Below are positions 45,199-54,424 of a stretch of 64,000 bases of DNA, one piece after another. This DNA comes from Calditrichota bacterium (lineage in GTDB: Bacteria > Calditrichota > Calditrichia > Calditrichales > Calditrichaceae): contig RQOG01000046.1 of assembly GCA_003854985.1 (NCBI GenBank), positions 1 through 64,000 on the forward strand, in the 5' to 3' direction. The notes beneath the pieces are model-generated. The model was given only the letters and a program-made list of their open reading frames with translations, ran no database searches and had not been told where the DNA came from. The first letter of the stretch is position 1. Every line of letters starts with the position of its first letter. A program made the position numbers and the translations under genes.

Positions 45199-46509
45199 AT
45201 GGGTATTCCGACTGTAGCCATTGTCGGCCGGCCCAATGTGGGTAAATCGACTTTATTTAACCGCCTGATCGGTAAACGTAAAGCCATTGTGGATGACCAG
45301 CCCGGAGTAACCAGGGATCGTATTTATGATATTGTTGAATGGAGCGGCCAGCAGTTTGCTTTGATTGACACCGGAGGTTATCTGCCTGAATCATCTCAGC
45401 TGATGGATGCCGCGATTAAAGAGCAGGTAGATATTGCAGTGGACGAATCGGATCTGGTTTTGTTTTTGGTGGACGCTCAAACGGGAATCACAGAAGTCGA
45501 TGAGCAGATTGCCCGCAGACTTCAAAAATCAGGTAAGGATGTTGTAGTGGCGGTTAATAAAATTGACAGCGATCGCGAGGACCAGGAAAACCATCAATTC
45601 TACCGCCTGGGATTGGGCGATCCTGTGCCTGTTTCCGCAATGACCGGCCGCCAGTCAGGCGATTTGCTGGACGTTGTAATAAAAAAGATCAAAAAATATC
45701 AGTATGATGATGAACCGGCCGATCAGATTAAACTGGCGATTATCGGCAGGGAAAATGTCGGTAAATCATCGTTGGTAAATATGCTGCTTAATCAAAACCG
45801 GGCGATTGTAACCGAGATACCCGGCACCACCCGTGATTCCATCGATATAAATCTGAATTACCAGAAGCGTTCTTATTTACTGATAGATACGGCAGGACTT
45901 AAGAAAAAAAGAAAGATCAGGGAAAACATTTTGTTTTACAGTAATCTGCGCACCCGGCGCAGTATTCAGCGGGCGGATGTTGTGATTTATATGGTAGATA
46001 TTCAGGAAGGCATCAGCCGGCAGGATATTATGGTATTGGCAGAAGCCGCCGCTCAGCGAAAAGGCCTTGTCCTGGCTCTGAACAAATGGGATTTGATTGA
46101 GAAAGATTATAAGACATCACGGGAGCTTGAAAAAGACATTAATGATAAGCTGGGTGTTTTAAAATATATTCCCAAAATATTCATTTCGGTATTGGATAAA
46201 CAAAGACTATACAAAGCCATTGATCTGGCGACAGAGGTCTATGAAGAAAGAAAAAAGCGTATTCCAACATCGGAATTGAATGATTTTTTTCTGCCCCTGA
46301 TTAAAGCAAATACGCCGCCGGCCGTGAAAGGGAAAGAGATTAAAATTAACTATGTAACTCAGGTTCAAGCCAATCCTCCGGTAATAGTTTTTTATGGTAA
46401 TCATCCGGAATTGATCGTCGAGAGTTACCAGAGATTTCTGGAAAACCAGATGCGCCGTAAATTCGGATTCAGCGGGGTACCGCTGTTGATATCATTCAGG
46501 AAAAAATAG
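45199..46509 (+). CDS. der: Ribosome-biogenesis GTPase Der (EngA)
   Basis: The 436-residue protein has two tandem G-domains: P-loops G-R-P-N-V-G-K-S-T (9-17) and G-R-E-N-V-G-K-S-S, G3 D-T-G-G and D-T-A-G, and G4 N-K-I-D and N-K-W-D. The C-terminal KH-like domain contains F-Y-G-N-H-P and ends with R-R-K-F-G-F-S-G-V-P. The length is standard. Der is needed for assembly of the 50S subunit. A GAAAGG site lies before the ATG. Confidence 0.95.
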   Translation: MGIPTVAIVGRPNVGKSTLFNRLIGKRKAIVDDQPGVTRDRIYDIVEWSGQQFALIDTGGYLPESSQLMDAAIKEQVDIAVDESDLVLFLVDAQTGITEVDEQIARRLQKSGKDVVVAVNKIDSDREDQENHQFYRLGLGDPVPVSAMTGRQSGDLLDVVIKKIKKYQYDDEPADQIKLAIIGRENVGKSSLVNMLLNQNRAIVTEIPGTTRDSIDINLNYQKRSYLLIDTAGLKKKRKIRENILFYSNLRTRRSIQRADVVIYMVDIQEGISRQDIMVLAEAAAQRKGLVLALNKWDLIEKDYKTSRELEKDINDKLGVLKYIPKIFISVLDKQRLYKAIDLATEVYEERKKRIPTSELNDFFLPLIKANTPPAVKGKEIKINYVTQVQANPPVIVFYGNHPELIVESYQRFLENQMRRKFGFSGVPLLISFRKK

Positions 46510-48116
46510 TGTTAAAACATACTGTTTTCGTGTTAATCCTCTTGAGCTTGTCTCTGCAAGCCGGGAATCTGGAAGAAATAAAAAATTTTCTTCATGGACT
46601 CGGGCAGGAAACCGTTTTAACCCCGGAACCCCGCCGGTGCGGATTTAGTATCATGACGGATATTAAAATGCATTATAATCAACTGGATGCGGATTCAAAA
46701 ATGATGGCCGATAAATTATTGTCTGTTAATCTTACTAATTATCAGGATTCCATAATCAGTCCTGCCGGTCATTTTATCCTTTATTACGATACTACGGGTA
46801 ATGATGCCGTTGACAGCAAAGATAGTCTGGCCAACGGCATTCCGGATTTTATCGATTCCGCGGCGGCTGTTTTCGACCATGTCTGGCAAGTGGAAATTGA
46901 ACGGCTTGGATTTAAAAGACCTGTTGATGCTGAGGGCCGTCCGGTGGAACATTATCCGGTTTATTTTCAGGCTTTATCCAATATGTATGGTTACACATAT
47001 CCTGATCAGCCATATTATCCGGAAGAAGGTATTGTCCAGTATAGCAGTTACATCGTTATAGATAATGATTTTAAGGGATATTATTATACCAATGGATTAG
47101 ATGCGCTTAAAGTCACCGCGGCTCATGAGTTTAACCATGCTATCCAGCTAAGTTATCATGTACGCTTTAACGGCAGTTATGAGGATATCTTTTTAATGGA
47201 AATGACCTCCACCTGGATGGAAGATTATGTATATAATGAAGTGAATGATTATTATCAATACCTGAATTATTATGGCGGCATATTCTCCGATTTTTATAAT
47301 TTCCGGTTTAATTCAACAGGCGGTTATGATTATTATGCAAATTGTCTTTTCCTGCATATGATCAATAAAAAATATAATCCTCATACCATTGTCGAATTTT
47401 GGGAAACAATTCCGGCGGCGCCGGCTATAGAAGCAATGGATATAGTTTTGACAAATAAAGGCAGTTCCTTTGCCGAGGAACAAAATCATTATGCGGCCTG
47501 GCTTTATTTCACTGCTGACCGGGCCGTTGCAGGGCAGTACTTTCCGGAAGGAGCGGCTTATCCACAATTCGATTTACAGGAATTACCTGATAGTCCGGTG
47601 AATATCGCCTCCTATGGTATGAAAGTTTATAAGATTCCCATAAACGAGGGTGGATTTTACGAATCCCGGCTGACTGCTGATAACGATGACGGATGTTATA
47701 ATCATATTGTAGGAATAAGATTAGCCGGCAGAACAAAGTCCTTTAAAGACAGGCAGATTTTCTCAAAAAGCGAGAATGAAAATTTGTTTGTGACGCTCTC
47801 AAATCCAGCGACCTTTCCTCTTGCCGATGTGCAGTATTCTGTTAAAACCGCAGATGTATTTGTAAAAGGAAATCCGGTTAGTACTTCACAAAACGGGAAC
47901 CAGGTTATATTTGAAGCCGTTCCGGAATATGCGGTTATAACTATTTATGATATTCTTGGCAGAAAAGTGGAAACATTAAAACCAAATGGAACAGAAACGC
48001 AGGTGCGCTGGAATCTGACTAATATAAATGGCAGAAAACTTGCTTCGTCTGTTTACTTTTATATTGTCCGTTCCCACAATATCACTTCTAAAGGGAAATT
48101 TGTTCTTATACGTTAA
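46509..48116 (+). CDS. Secreted HExxH metalloprotease (MXAN_6640-like) with T9SS-type C-terminus
   Basis: The 535-residue protein has a signal peptide ending near A18-G19. The catalytic region has D-S-L-A-N-G-I-P-D-F-I-D-S (a calcium-loop-like block), Y-I-V-I-D-N-D-F, and the zinc motif H206-E-F-N-H210 in T-A-A-H-E-F-N-H-A, followed by a candidate third ligand in M-E-M-T-S-T-W-M-E-D. The last 75 residues (I-T-I-Y-D-I-L-G-R-K-V and S-S-V-Y-F-Y) match type A T9SS sorting domains found in this superphylum. It is probably secreted or surface-bound; the target is unknown. The GTG start overlaps the der stop by one base. Confidence 0.78.
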   Translation: MLKHTVFVLILLSLSLQAGNLEEIKNFLHGLGQETVLTPEPRRCGFSIMTDIKMHYNQLDADSKMMADKLLSVNLTNYQDSIISPAGHFILYYDTTGNDAVDSKDSLANGIPDFIDSAAAVFDHVWQVEIERLGFKRPVDAEGRPVEHYPVYFQALSNMYGYTYPDQPYYPEEGIVQYSSYIVIDNDFKGYYYTNGLDALKVTAAHEFNHAIQLSYHVRFNGSYEDIFLMEMTSTWMEDYVYNEVNDYYQYLNYYGGIFSDFYNFRFNSTGGYDYYANCLFLHMINKKYNPHTIVEFWETIPAAPAIEAMDIVLTNKGSSFAEEQNHYAAWLYFTADRAVAGQYFPEGAAYPQFDLQELPDSPVNIASYGMKVYKIPINEGGFYESRLTADNDDGCYNHIVGIRLAGRTKSFKDRQIFSKSENENLFVTLSNPATFPLADVQYSVKTADVFVKGNPVSTSQNGNQVIFEAVPEYAVITIYDILGRKVETLKPNGTETQVRWNLTNINGRKLASSVYFYIVRSHNITSKGKFVLIR

Positions 48117-48129
48117 TACGGATGGCAGG

Positions 48130-49158
48130 ATGAGGAAAATAAGTATCGTTTTATTTGTGATTTTTGAATTTAATTTTTTATGGGCATCAGGTAAGAATAG
48201 CCCGGACTATGTGTCCACATTCATGGATTATACGATTAACACCAGGTTCCGCGAAGCCGAAGCTTTTTTATCCAACAGAATTGTCGAAGGTGATTCCGGG
48301 TATCAGGTTTATTTTTACTATGCCTCCCTGCTGAATTCCAAAATGACTCATTATGAAAATAAAAATGATGCCGGGCAGTTCCTTCTATACATCGATAAAG
48401 TGATCGATAAAACCAATCGGTACATTCTTGAATCTGAAGATGTTGATTCTTCCGCCATGGCCGATTTATATTTTTACCGGGGGAGCGCTTATGGTTATCT
48501 GGCTTATTTTCAGGGCCAGGTCGGAGACTGGTATACCGCTCTAAACAATGGTATGCAGTCTTATGATGATTTACAGACTGCTTTGTCTTATGACAGTTCG
48601 TTCTACGATGCCTATCTTGGTATCGGTGTTTATAAATACTGGAAAAGTGCGAAATTGAATTTTTTGCTTTGGCTGCCCTTCGTGGAAGACCGGCGTCAGG
48701 AAGGTATTAATGATATCAAAAGAGCAATCGGTAATGCCTGTAATTCCCGCTATCTGGCAATTCATCAGCTTGTTTATATTCTAACCGATTACGGAGACTT
48801 TGATGATGCCCTGCGTTATGCACAGATAGGTGTGGAGGCGTATCCGAAAAGTCAGTTTATGTGGTGGGCCTATGCGCATTGTTATTACAAAAAGCATGAT
48901 CATTTAAAGGCTATCGAAGCTTATAAAACATTGCTGTCATTTGTCGAAGAAGACGATCAGGCCAATCCGATGCACTGGGTTGAAATTCATTTGAAACTGG
49001 CTGAAGTTTATCTAAGGATGGAAAACAGAAAACAGGCCGATTATCATTGCCGGCTTGTTCTGGCTAAATATCCCGAGCCGTTTCCCGAATCCGGAGAGGA
49101 GCGTCTTAAGAAAGCTATTCAAATGCTGCATGACATTAATTTTCAGGAATCAAATTGA
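48130..49158 (+). CDS. Secreted or periplasmic TPR-like protein of unknown function
   Basis: The frame is open from 48028 inside the protease gene, but the ATG at 48130 gives a good signal peptide (M-R-K-I-S-I-V-L-F-V-I-F...A-S-G) and 342 residues. The rest is helical with TPR-like patterns (A-Y-L-G-I-G-V-Y-K-Y-W, L-R-Y-A-Q-I-G-V-E-A-Y-P-K-S, Y-K-K-H-D-H-L-K-A-I-E-A-Y). It probably serves as a protein-interaction scaffold. It starts 14 bases after the protease stop and is likely cotranscribed with it. No enzymatic motif is seen. Confidence 0.65.
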   Translation: MRKISIVLFVIFEFNFLWASGKNSPDYVSTFMDYTINTRFREAEAFLSNRIVEGDSGYQVYFYYASLLNSKMTHYENKNDAGQFLLYIDKVIDKTNRYILESEDVDSSAMADLYFYRGSAYGYLAYFQGQVGDWYTALNNGMQSYDDLQTALSYDSSFYDAYLGIGVYKYWKSAKLNFLLWLPFVEDRRQEGINDIKRAIGNACNSRYLAIHQLVYILTDYGDFDDALRYAQIGVEAYPKSQFMWWAYAHCYYKKHDHLKAIEAYKTLLSFVEEDDQANPMHWVEIHLKLAEVYLRMENRKQADYHCRLVLAKYPEPFPESGEERLKKAIQMLHDINFQESN

Positions 49159-49282
49159 TAAATAACATTATAAACGGTGTTACGGTCTGAAAGGTAATAT
49201 GGCTTGCTTTAGTTTATATATACTTATAAATTACACGACTAAATTGAAAGAATTCAATTATTAAAGTATTCGAACGGAAGAC

Positions 49283-50056
49283 ATGGGAAAAATAATTACA
49301 ATTGCAAATCAAAAGGGTGGAGTCGGCAAGACAACAACAGCCATCAATCTGGCGAGTTGTCTGGCGATCGCCGAAAAACAAGTTCTTTTAGTTGATCTTG
49401 ATCCGCAGGCCAATGCCACCAGCGGACTTGGCATTATACCCGATGAACAAAAAATTTCCACGTACGAGGTTCTACTTGAGAATATTAATCCTAAACAGGC
49501 TATTATAAAAACCACGGTGCCTCATCTGGAATTGATTCCATCCCACATACGGCTGGTAGGTTCGGAAATAGAGCTTGTGGATAAAGAACAGCGGGAACGC
49601 CAGTTGGTCAAACGTATTTCCGGCTTAAAGGATAAATATGATTATATTTTGATCGACTGTCCCCCTTCGCTGGGTTTACTTACATTAAACGCGCTGACGG
49701 CCGCCGATTCGGTAATGATTCCGATTCAATGCGAATATTACGCGCTGGAAGGATTGTCACAGTTACTGAATACGATTCATCTGGTGCAAAAAGGATTAAA
49801 TAAAAATCTGACCATTGAAGGCGTTTTGCTGACCATGTATGATAACCGGCTTAATTTGTGTAATCAGGTAGCCGGAGAAGTCAGAGAATATTTCAAGGAT
49901 AAAGTATACAAAACCGTTATTAACCGAAATGTAAGACTCGGAGAAGCCCCCAGCTTCGGAAAACCAATCATCATGTATGATGCTGTTTGTATCGGTAGTC
50001 AAAACTATATGAGCTTAGCTGAGGAGATCTTAAGTGACAAAGGCAAAACCAAGTAG
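49283..50056 (+). CDS. parA: Chromosome-partitioning ATPase ParA (Soj)
   Basis: The 257-residue protein has the deviant Walker A K-G-G-V-G-K-T-T (10-17), Walker A' V-D-L-D-P-Q-A-N (38-45) and Walker [11 protein letters not shown]. It also has the Soj-like C-terminus with [10 protein letters not shown]. It binds DNA non-specifically as an ATP dimer and moves ParB-origin complexes. It opens a same-strand run that continues through parB to the ATP synthase. The last 23 bases overlap parB. A parS-like palindrome was not seen nearby. Confidence 0.95.
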   Translation: MGKIITIANQKGGVGKTTTAINLASCLAIAEKQVLLVDLDPQANATSGLGIIPDEQKISTYEVLLENINPKQAIIKTTVPHLELIPSHIRLVGSEIELVDKEQRERQLVKRISGLKDKYDYILIDCPPSLGLLTLNALTAADSVMIPIQCEYYALEGLSQLLNTIHLVQKGLNKNLTIEGVLLTMYDNRLNLCNQVAGEVREYFKDKVYKTVINRNVRLGEAPSFGKPIIMYDAVCIGSQNYMSLAEEILSDKGKTK

Positions 50057-50918
50057 GTTGGGACGCGGTCTCAGCGCGCTCATTCCGGAAACAGACACAT
50101 CAACTGCGGAGCTTGTAAAAGACGGGCATCTTTCCGATCTCGAAGTAGCGCTCATCCGGCCAAATCCATACCAGCCCAGGATGGAATTTGATCCGGAGTC
50201 TCTGGAAGAGCTTAAAAAATCAATCAGCGAAAAAGGCGTTATTCAACCTATTACCGTTCGTAAGGCGGACAAAGGTTATGAACTGGTAGCGGGGGAAAGA
50301 CGTTTACGCGCGGTTGTCGAGCTCGATTTACCCAGAATTCCCGCTTATATCATCAAAGTGGATACTAAAGAAGAAATGATGGAACTTGCCATCATTGAAA
50401 ATGTTCAACGTGAAAAGTTAAATCCGATTGAACAGGCCAAAGCTTACCAGCGGCTGATCGACGAATGCAAACTGACACAGGACGATGTGGCCCGGAAAAT
50501 TGGCAAAGAAAGATCGACGATCACCAATATAATCAGGTTATTAAAACTGCCGGAAAAAATTCAGGATAGTGTCCAAAAGGAAATGATCACCATGGGCCAT
50601 GCCAGGGCGCTGCTGGGTGTTGAAGACAGACAGATTCAATTGGACCTATGGAATAAAGCCATAAGAAACGGGCTGTCGGTACGAAAAGTGGAGCAGTTGG
50701 TTCAGGAAGCGCAAATTGCACCAAAAAATACGCCCAAAAAAGCCAGTAAGCGTTCAGTTTTTCTGCAGAAAGCCGAAGATGAGCTGCGTGAGATTTTTGG
50801 AACCAAGGTAAATATCCGTCCTAAAAAAGAAGGCGGCGCCATAGAAATCGAGTATTATTCGCCGGAAGATCTGAACCGTTTACTCGAATTATTTGAAGAA
50901 GTAAGTAAAGTATCATAG
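50034..50918 (+). CDS. parB: Chromosome-partitioning protein ParB (Spo0J)
   Basis: The 294-residue protein starts [10 protein letters not shown] after a basic lead. It has the CTP-binding motifs [14 protein letters not shown] and [11 protein letters not shown], a helix-turn-helix ([15 protein letters not shown]) that reads parS, and a C-terminal dimerisation segment. The GTG start lies inside parA with GAGGAG upstream. It is a CTP-dependent DNA clamp that loads at parS near the origin. Confidence 0.95.
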   Translation: MTKAKPSRLGRGLSALIPETDTSTAELVKDGHLSDLEVALIRPNPYQPRMEFDPESLEELKKSISEKGVIQPITVRKADKGYELVAGERRLRAVVELDLPRIPAYIIKVDTKEEMMELAIIENVQREKLNPIEQAKAYQRLIDECKLTQDDVARKIGKERSTITNIIRLLKLPEKIQDSVQKEMITMGHARALLGVEDRQIQLDLWNKAIRNGLSVRKVEQLVQEAQIAPKNTPKKASKRSVFLQKAEDELREIFGTKVNIRPKKEGGAIEIEYYSPEDLNRLLELFEEVSKVS

Positions 50919-50928
50919 GATAAGACTA

Positions 50929-51741
50929 TTGGGAAAAGCAGCGCATCGCGAAAAAGAAAACCGGTATACTTCCATCATTGTAGTACCGGACGAAACAAAG
51001 GATCCGATTACACTGAAGTTTCGCAGTTATATTCTTTATTTGCTGATCGGAACGGGTATAGGTATTGCGGTATTGATTATTTTCGGTGCGGCGACTTACT
51101 GGAAGGTTGCCAGCGTTGCCCTGGATTACTCCCGTCTCGAAGAAGAAAATTTTAAATTGCGCAAAGGTCTGGAACAAATTGATAAGATCAGGGAAACCGT
51201 AGGCAAAGTCCAGCAATATGAAAAGAAACTGCGCAGTTCCATGGAAGGTTATGTCAGCATTGATAAAATTAAAGAAGGGGACACAACCCAGTTTAAGGGT
51301 CTGGAATTCGGCGGACTGAACATTCAAACAAGAAAAACACTGTTTACGAATATCCCTTCAATTCTTCCGGTGGAAGGTTTTATCGCCCGCGGATTCGAAA
51401 CCTCAGCCGTGCTGAATGATCCCCATACGGCTATTGATATAGCCGCGTCAGTCGGTACACCGATTAAAGCTCCCGCAGATGGTATTATTTTATTTTCCGG
51501 CTGGACCAATGAAGCCGGATATATGCTGATAATCGATCATGGGTATGGTTTTCTGTCCATTTATAAACATAACGAAAGAAATCTTGTAACCCGCCTTGAA
51601 CGGGTTGTTAAAGGTCAGGTGATAGCTTTGCTTGGGAACACAGGCGAAATTTCTTCCGGTCCTCATCTGCATTTCGAAATATGGCGCGATGGCGAACCGG
51701 TTGATCCGGCTATCTATGTAGGCTATGGTAAAAAACAATAA
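50929..51741 (+). CDS. Membrane-anchored M23 (LytM) metallopeptidase
   Basis: The 270-residue protein has a cytoplasmic N-terminus, a membrane helix (about 33-58), a coiled coil (65-105), and a periplasmic LytM domain with zinc ligands H166 and D170 (H-T-A-I-D) and H248 (P-H-L-H-F-E), a complete active site. It should cut peptidoglycan cross-links. TTG start ten bases after parB. The bactofilin that follows is a frequent genomic partner, as with Csd1 and CcmA that set helical shape in Helicobacter, so a cell-shape function is likely. Confidence 0.88.
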   Translation: MGKAAHREKENRYTSIIVVPDETKDPITLKFRSYILYLLIGTGIGIAVLIIFGAATYWKVASVALDYSRLEEENFKLRKGLEQIDKIRETVGKVQQYEKKLRSSMEGYVSIDKIKEGDTTQFKGLEFGGLNIQTRKTLFTNIPSILPVEGFIARGFETSAVLNDPHTAIDIAASVGTPIKAPADGIILFSGWTNEAGYMLIIDHGYGFLSIYKHNERNLVTRLERVVKGQVIALLGNTGEISSGPHLHFEIWRDGEPVDPAIYVGYGKKQ

Positions 51742-51759
51742 AAGTTGAGAGGTGTAATT

Positions 51760-52167
51760 GTGGCAAAAGACAGTTCAGACAACACATCAGCCGAAATGAA
51801 TATTATTGGTCGTGGCACAGTAATAGATGGCAACCTTCGTACTGACAGTAATATCCGGATTGACGGAAAAATCAAGGGAAAGCTGATATGCAAACATACG
51901 CTTACCATTGGTGAGGCCGGATATGTCGAAGGAGAAGTTGAAGCGGTGAACGGTATAGTCAGCGGAAAAATCAAGGGTAAGGTCAACATAATGGAAAAAC
52001 TGGTACTCCATTCCAAATCCAGTATTATTGGCGATCTGAAAGCCAAAAAGCTCATTATAGATGAAGGCGCAGTATTCGAAGGGACTTCGGATATGGGAAT
52101 TCAACCCTCCGGCGGTAGTCTGAAGGAGCACACCGCCCCGAATTCCGATGAAGTCACTAAAAAATAA
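51760..52167 (+). CDS. Bactofilin (CcmA family)
   Basis: The GTG at 51760, preceded by AGAGGTG, gives 135 residues; a TTG at 51745 would add five. The core is a run of short beta-helix repeats (I-I-G-R-G-T-V-I-D-G, I-R-I-D-G-K-I-K-G, G-Y-V-E-G-E-V-E-A) flanked by unstructured Ser- and Lys-rich ends, the DUF583/bactofilin pattern. Bactofilins polymerise without nucleotide into membrane-linked filaments that place cell-wall enzymes and, in Myxococcus, ParABS components. The 3' end overlaps the next gene by 20 bases, which couples it to the ATP-synthase genes. Confidence 0.9.
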   Translation: MAKDSSDNTSAEMNIIGRGTVIDGNLRTDSNIRIDGKIKGKLICKHTLTIGEAGYVEGEVEAVNGIVSGKIKGKVNIMEKLVLHSKSSIIGDLKAKKLIIDEGAVFEGTSDMGIQPSGGSLKEHTAPNSDEVTKK

Positions 52168-52387
52168 ACAAAATAGCGAAATTCGGGATTCATTTAATAA
52201 AGCGGCTCCCTATCTCAATATCGGATATACATTAATCGGTTCGATTATATTATTCGGCTTTCTTGGACACCTGGCTGATGAGAAAACCGGCATGGCTCCG
52301 GTATTCAGCCTGGCCGGTCTATTCTTTGGATTAGGGCTGGGCTTTTATAATATGTACCGGGTTATTAAGAATATGGAACAACGTTAA
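52148..52387 (+). CDS. atpZ: AtpZ/AtpI-family F0F1 ATP synthase accessory protein
   Basis: The 79-residue protein has two membrane helices (about 24-42 and 51-70) with the family pattern G-S-I-I-L-F-G-F-L-G and a G-L-F-F-G-L-G-L-G-F-Y-N-M-Y hairpin. AtpZ-like proteins are small subunits encoded at the front of atp operons and are linked to Mg2+ or Ca2+ handling and assembly. It overlaps the bactofilin gene by 20 bases and is one base ahead of the next gene. Confidence 0.8.
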   Translation: MKSLKNKQNSEIRDSFNKAAPYLNIGYTLIGSIILFGFLGHLADEKTGMAPVFSLAGLFFGLGLGFYNMYRVIKNMEQR

Positions 52388-52388
52388 C

Positions 52389-52769
52389 ATGAGATCGGGA
52401 AAATTTTTAACCGGTATTTTGATCATCCTGGCGGCATATATAGTCACCTGCTTTACACTAAATCAATTTTATGAATATACGCCGGAGATAAAAAGAGCCT
52501 GTTTGTACGCCGGTATCATCGCCTTTATAAATGTGCTTATTGCATTTTTTTCCATCCTTTTGATCGGCAAAAAACCGGCCGCAAATTTTACAAAATTATT
52601 TTTAATAACATTTTCCATTCGTTTCCTGTTTTTATTAGGAATAATTATCATAATATTGTTAAAAGGCGGGGCAGATCAGTTTACTTTTTTGGTATCCTTT
52701 TTTATATTATACTTCCTTTTTCAAATATGGGAGATTTATATAATACACAGGCATTTGAGACAGGTATAA
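52389..52769 (+). CDS. AtpI-like membrane protein
   Basis: The 126-residue protein has four predicted membrane helices and sits where the atpI gene is found in many operons, immediately ahead of atpB. Sequence conservation is weak (F-S-I-R-F-L-F-L-L-G and W-E-I-Y-I-I-H-R near the end), so the assignment rests mainly on size, topology and position. AtpI helps assemble the c-ring. It starts two bases after atpZ. Confidence 0.6.
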   Translation: MRSGKFLTGILIILAAYIVTCFTLNQFYEYTPEIKRACLYAGIIAFINVLIAFFSILLIGKKPAANFTKLFLITFSIRFLFLLGIIIIILLKGGADQFTFLVSFFILYFLFQIWEIYIIHRHLRQV

Positions 52770-52773
52770 GAAG

Positions 52774-53628
52774 ATGATTTCAGAACAGCATAGCGCGGTT
52801 TCCGATACTTTATCAGCCGGTGAAGAAAATCTCGGGCAATGGATTCTTCATCACAGCCAGAACAGCGATGTCTGGGATCCTATTCCGTTTCCGGGGTGGC
52901 ATATACATTTGCCGGTATTCGAGCCTTTTCAGCTTTTCGGGATAACGATCGATCTGTCCATTACCAATCATGTGGTTATGTTATGGATTGCCGGATTGTT
53001 TGTTATTGTGCTTTTTATGCTTACCTATAACGCCAAAAAGAAAATACCAAGCGGATTTGGGCATATACTGGAATTGCTGGTTTTATTTGTCCGCGATGAT
53101 ATTGCCATTGCCAACATGGGGGAAAAGGAAGGGAAAAAATTTACGCCTTTGCTGGTTACCTTCTTTTTCTTTATTCTGATGGCTAACCTGATGGGATTGA
53201 TTCCCGCTTTTTCCACGGCCACGAGCAATATCAATGTTACGGCCGGATTGGCCTTAATAACATTCGGCTCTACACAGGTTTACGGTATAGCCAGGAACGG
53301 ATTTATCGGGTATTATAAGAACCTTGTGCCGCATGGCGTACCCATTCTGTTGTGGCCGTTGATGTTTGTCATAGAACTGATGGGTTTATTAGCCAAACAC
53401 GTCGCATTAACCATTCGTCTTTTTGCCAATATGACGGCGGGACATATTGTCTTGTTTGCTTTATTGGGTCTGATAATTGTATTTAAAACTTCTCTGATGT
53501 CCATTGTCTCAGTACCGTTTGGGATATTTGTATATTTTCTTGAAATTTTAGTGGCTTTTATTCAGGCATATATATTCACAATATTATCCGCCTTGTTCAT
53601 AGGTATGAGTGTGAATCCTGAGCATTAG
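52774..53628 (+). CDS. atpB: F0F1 ATP synthase subunit a
   Basis: The 284-residue protein has five to six membrane helices, the M-A-N-L-M-G-L-I-P-A block (136-145), and the essential R215 in T-I-R-L-F-A-N-M-T-A-G-H. The N-terminal 50 residues form an extracytoplasmic extension rich in His and Trp, longer than in E. coli. It forms the ion half-channels next to the c-ring. It is followed by a 38-base gap containing the atpE ribosome site. Confidence 0.93.
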   Translation: MISEQHSAVSDTLSAGEENLGQWILHHSQNSDVWDPIPFPGWHIHLPVFEPFQLFGITIDLSITNHVVMLWIAGLFVIVLFMLTYNAKKKIPSGFGHILELLVLFVRDDIAIANMGEKEGKKFTPLLVTFFFFILMANLMGLIPAFSTATSNINVTAGLALITFGSTQVYGIARNGFIGYYKNLVPHGVPILLWPLMFVIELMGLLAKHVALTIRLFANMTAGHIVLFALLGLIIVFKTSLMSIVSVPFGIFVYFLEILVAFIQAYIFTILSALFIGMSVNPEH

Positions 53629-53666
53629 TAAAATGAATATTAAACTATTAATACAGGAGGTTTGAA

Positions 53667-53900
53667 ATGGGTGAATTAGCTTTAGCGTTAGCTTATCTTG
53701 GCGCGGGAATCGGAGCGGGTTTTGTTACCTTCGGCGCCGGTTATGGTATCGGGAAAATTGCGGCGTCTGCAATGGACGGCACGGCCAGACAGCCGGAAGC
53801 CGGCGGCGCTATTCGAACGACGATGATTATTGCCGCCGCTATGATCGAAGGCGTTGCGCTGTTTGGAGCCGTTATCTGCTTTATGCTCAGCAATAAATAA
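53667..53900 (+). CDS. atpE: F0F1 ATP synthase subunit c
   Basis: The 77-residue hairpin has helix 1 with G-A-G-I-G-A-G, the polar loop A-R-Q-P-E-A (40-45), and the ion-binding carboxylate E61 in helix 2 (M-I-E-G-V-A). Na+-type rings usually carry a Gln in helix 1 and Ser/Thr after the Glu; here the corresponding positions are Ile and Gly, so H+ coupling is favoured (inference). AGGAGG stands ahead of the ATG, the strongest ribosome site of the operon, as expected for the most abundant subunit. Confidence 0.94.
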   Translation: MGELALALAYLGAGIGAGFVTFGAGYGIGKIAASAMDGTARQPEAGGAIRTTMIIAAAMIEGVALFGAVICFMLSNK

Positions 53901-53916
53901 GCACAGGGGATAAGTT

Positions 53917-54411
53917 ATGTTGGATCTTAATCCGGGGATGATTCTCTGGACATGGATAACTTTTTTTGCGGTTTTTATTGTGCTGTATCTTGTGGCTTTA
54001 AAACCCATGCTAACAGCCATTACAAACCGTGAACAGGGTATTAAAAATGATCTGGAGTCAGCCCAGAAACAGAGGGAAGAGGCGGAAGCCATTTTGGAAG
54101 AGCATCGTAGACTGATGGCCAAAGCCGATGAAGACGGGCAAAAGATTATCAGGGAAAATCAGCTTTTGGCTGAGAAGACGAAACAGGATATTTTAGAAAG
54201 CGCCCGGAATGAATCGGATAAGATGATTCATCAGGCTAAGGAAGAAATCGAGCGCGAAAAGCAAAGTGCTCTGAATTCCCTGCGGGCAGAGGTAGCCGAT
54301 CTGGCCATAAATGCCGCTGAGCAGATCATCATGCAGAATCTGGATCAGGAAAAGCAAAAAAAAGTTGTTGATGAATATTTAAAGTCGATGCCGAAATCTT
54401 TAAATAATTAA
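53917..54411 (+). CDS. atpF: F0F1 ATP synthase subunit b
   Basis: The 164-residue protein has one N-terminal membrane helix (about 8-28) and a long charged coiled coil (E-A-E-A-I-L-E-E-H, E-E-I-E-R-E-K). It ends with a helix containing A-I-N-A-A-E-Q-I-I. It is the peripheral stalk subunit that joins subunit a to the delta subunit. The length is standard, and only one b-type gene is present. Confidence 0.93.
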   Translation: MLDLNPGMILWTWITFFAVFIVLYLVALKPMLTAITNREQGIKNDLESAQKQREEAEAILEEHRRLMAKADEDGQKIIRENQLLAEKTKQDILESARNESDKMIHQAKEEIEREKQSALNSLRAEVADLAINAAEQIIMQNLDQEKQKKVVDEYLKSMPKSLNN

Positions 54412-54424
54412 AAAAGGTTTATCA

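Noticed and set aside
48028-48129. Upstream start for the TPR protein inside the protease gene
   Set aside because: It would bury the signal peptide seen at 48130 and overlap the sorting-domain codons.
49159-49282. parS site or replication origin ahead of parA
   Set aside because: No TGTTTCACGTGAAACA-like palindrome or DnaA-box cluster was seen in the gap.
53667-53900. Na+-coupled ATP synthase
   Set aside because: The c subunit lacks the helix-1 Gln and the Ser/Thr after the essential Glu that mark Na+ rings.
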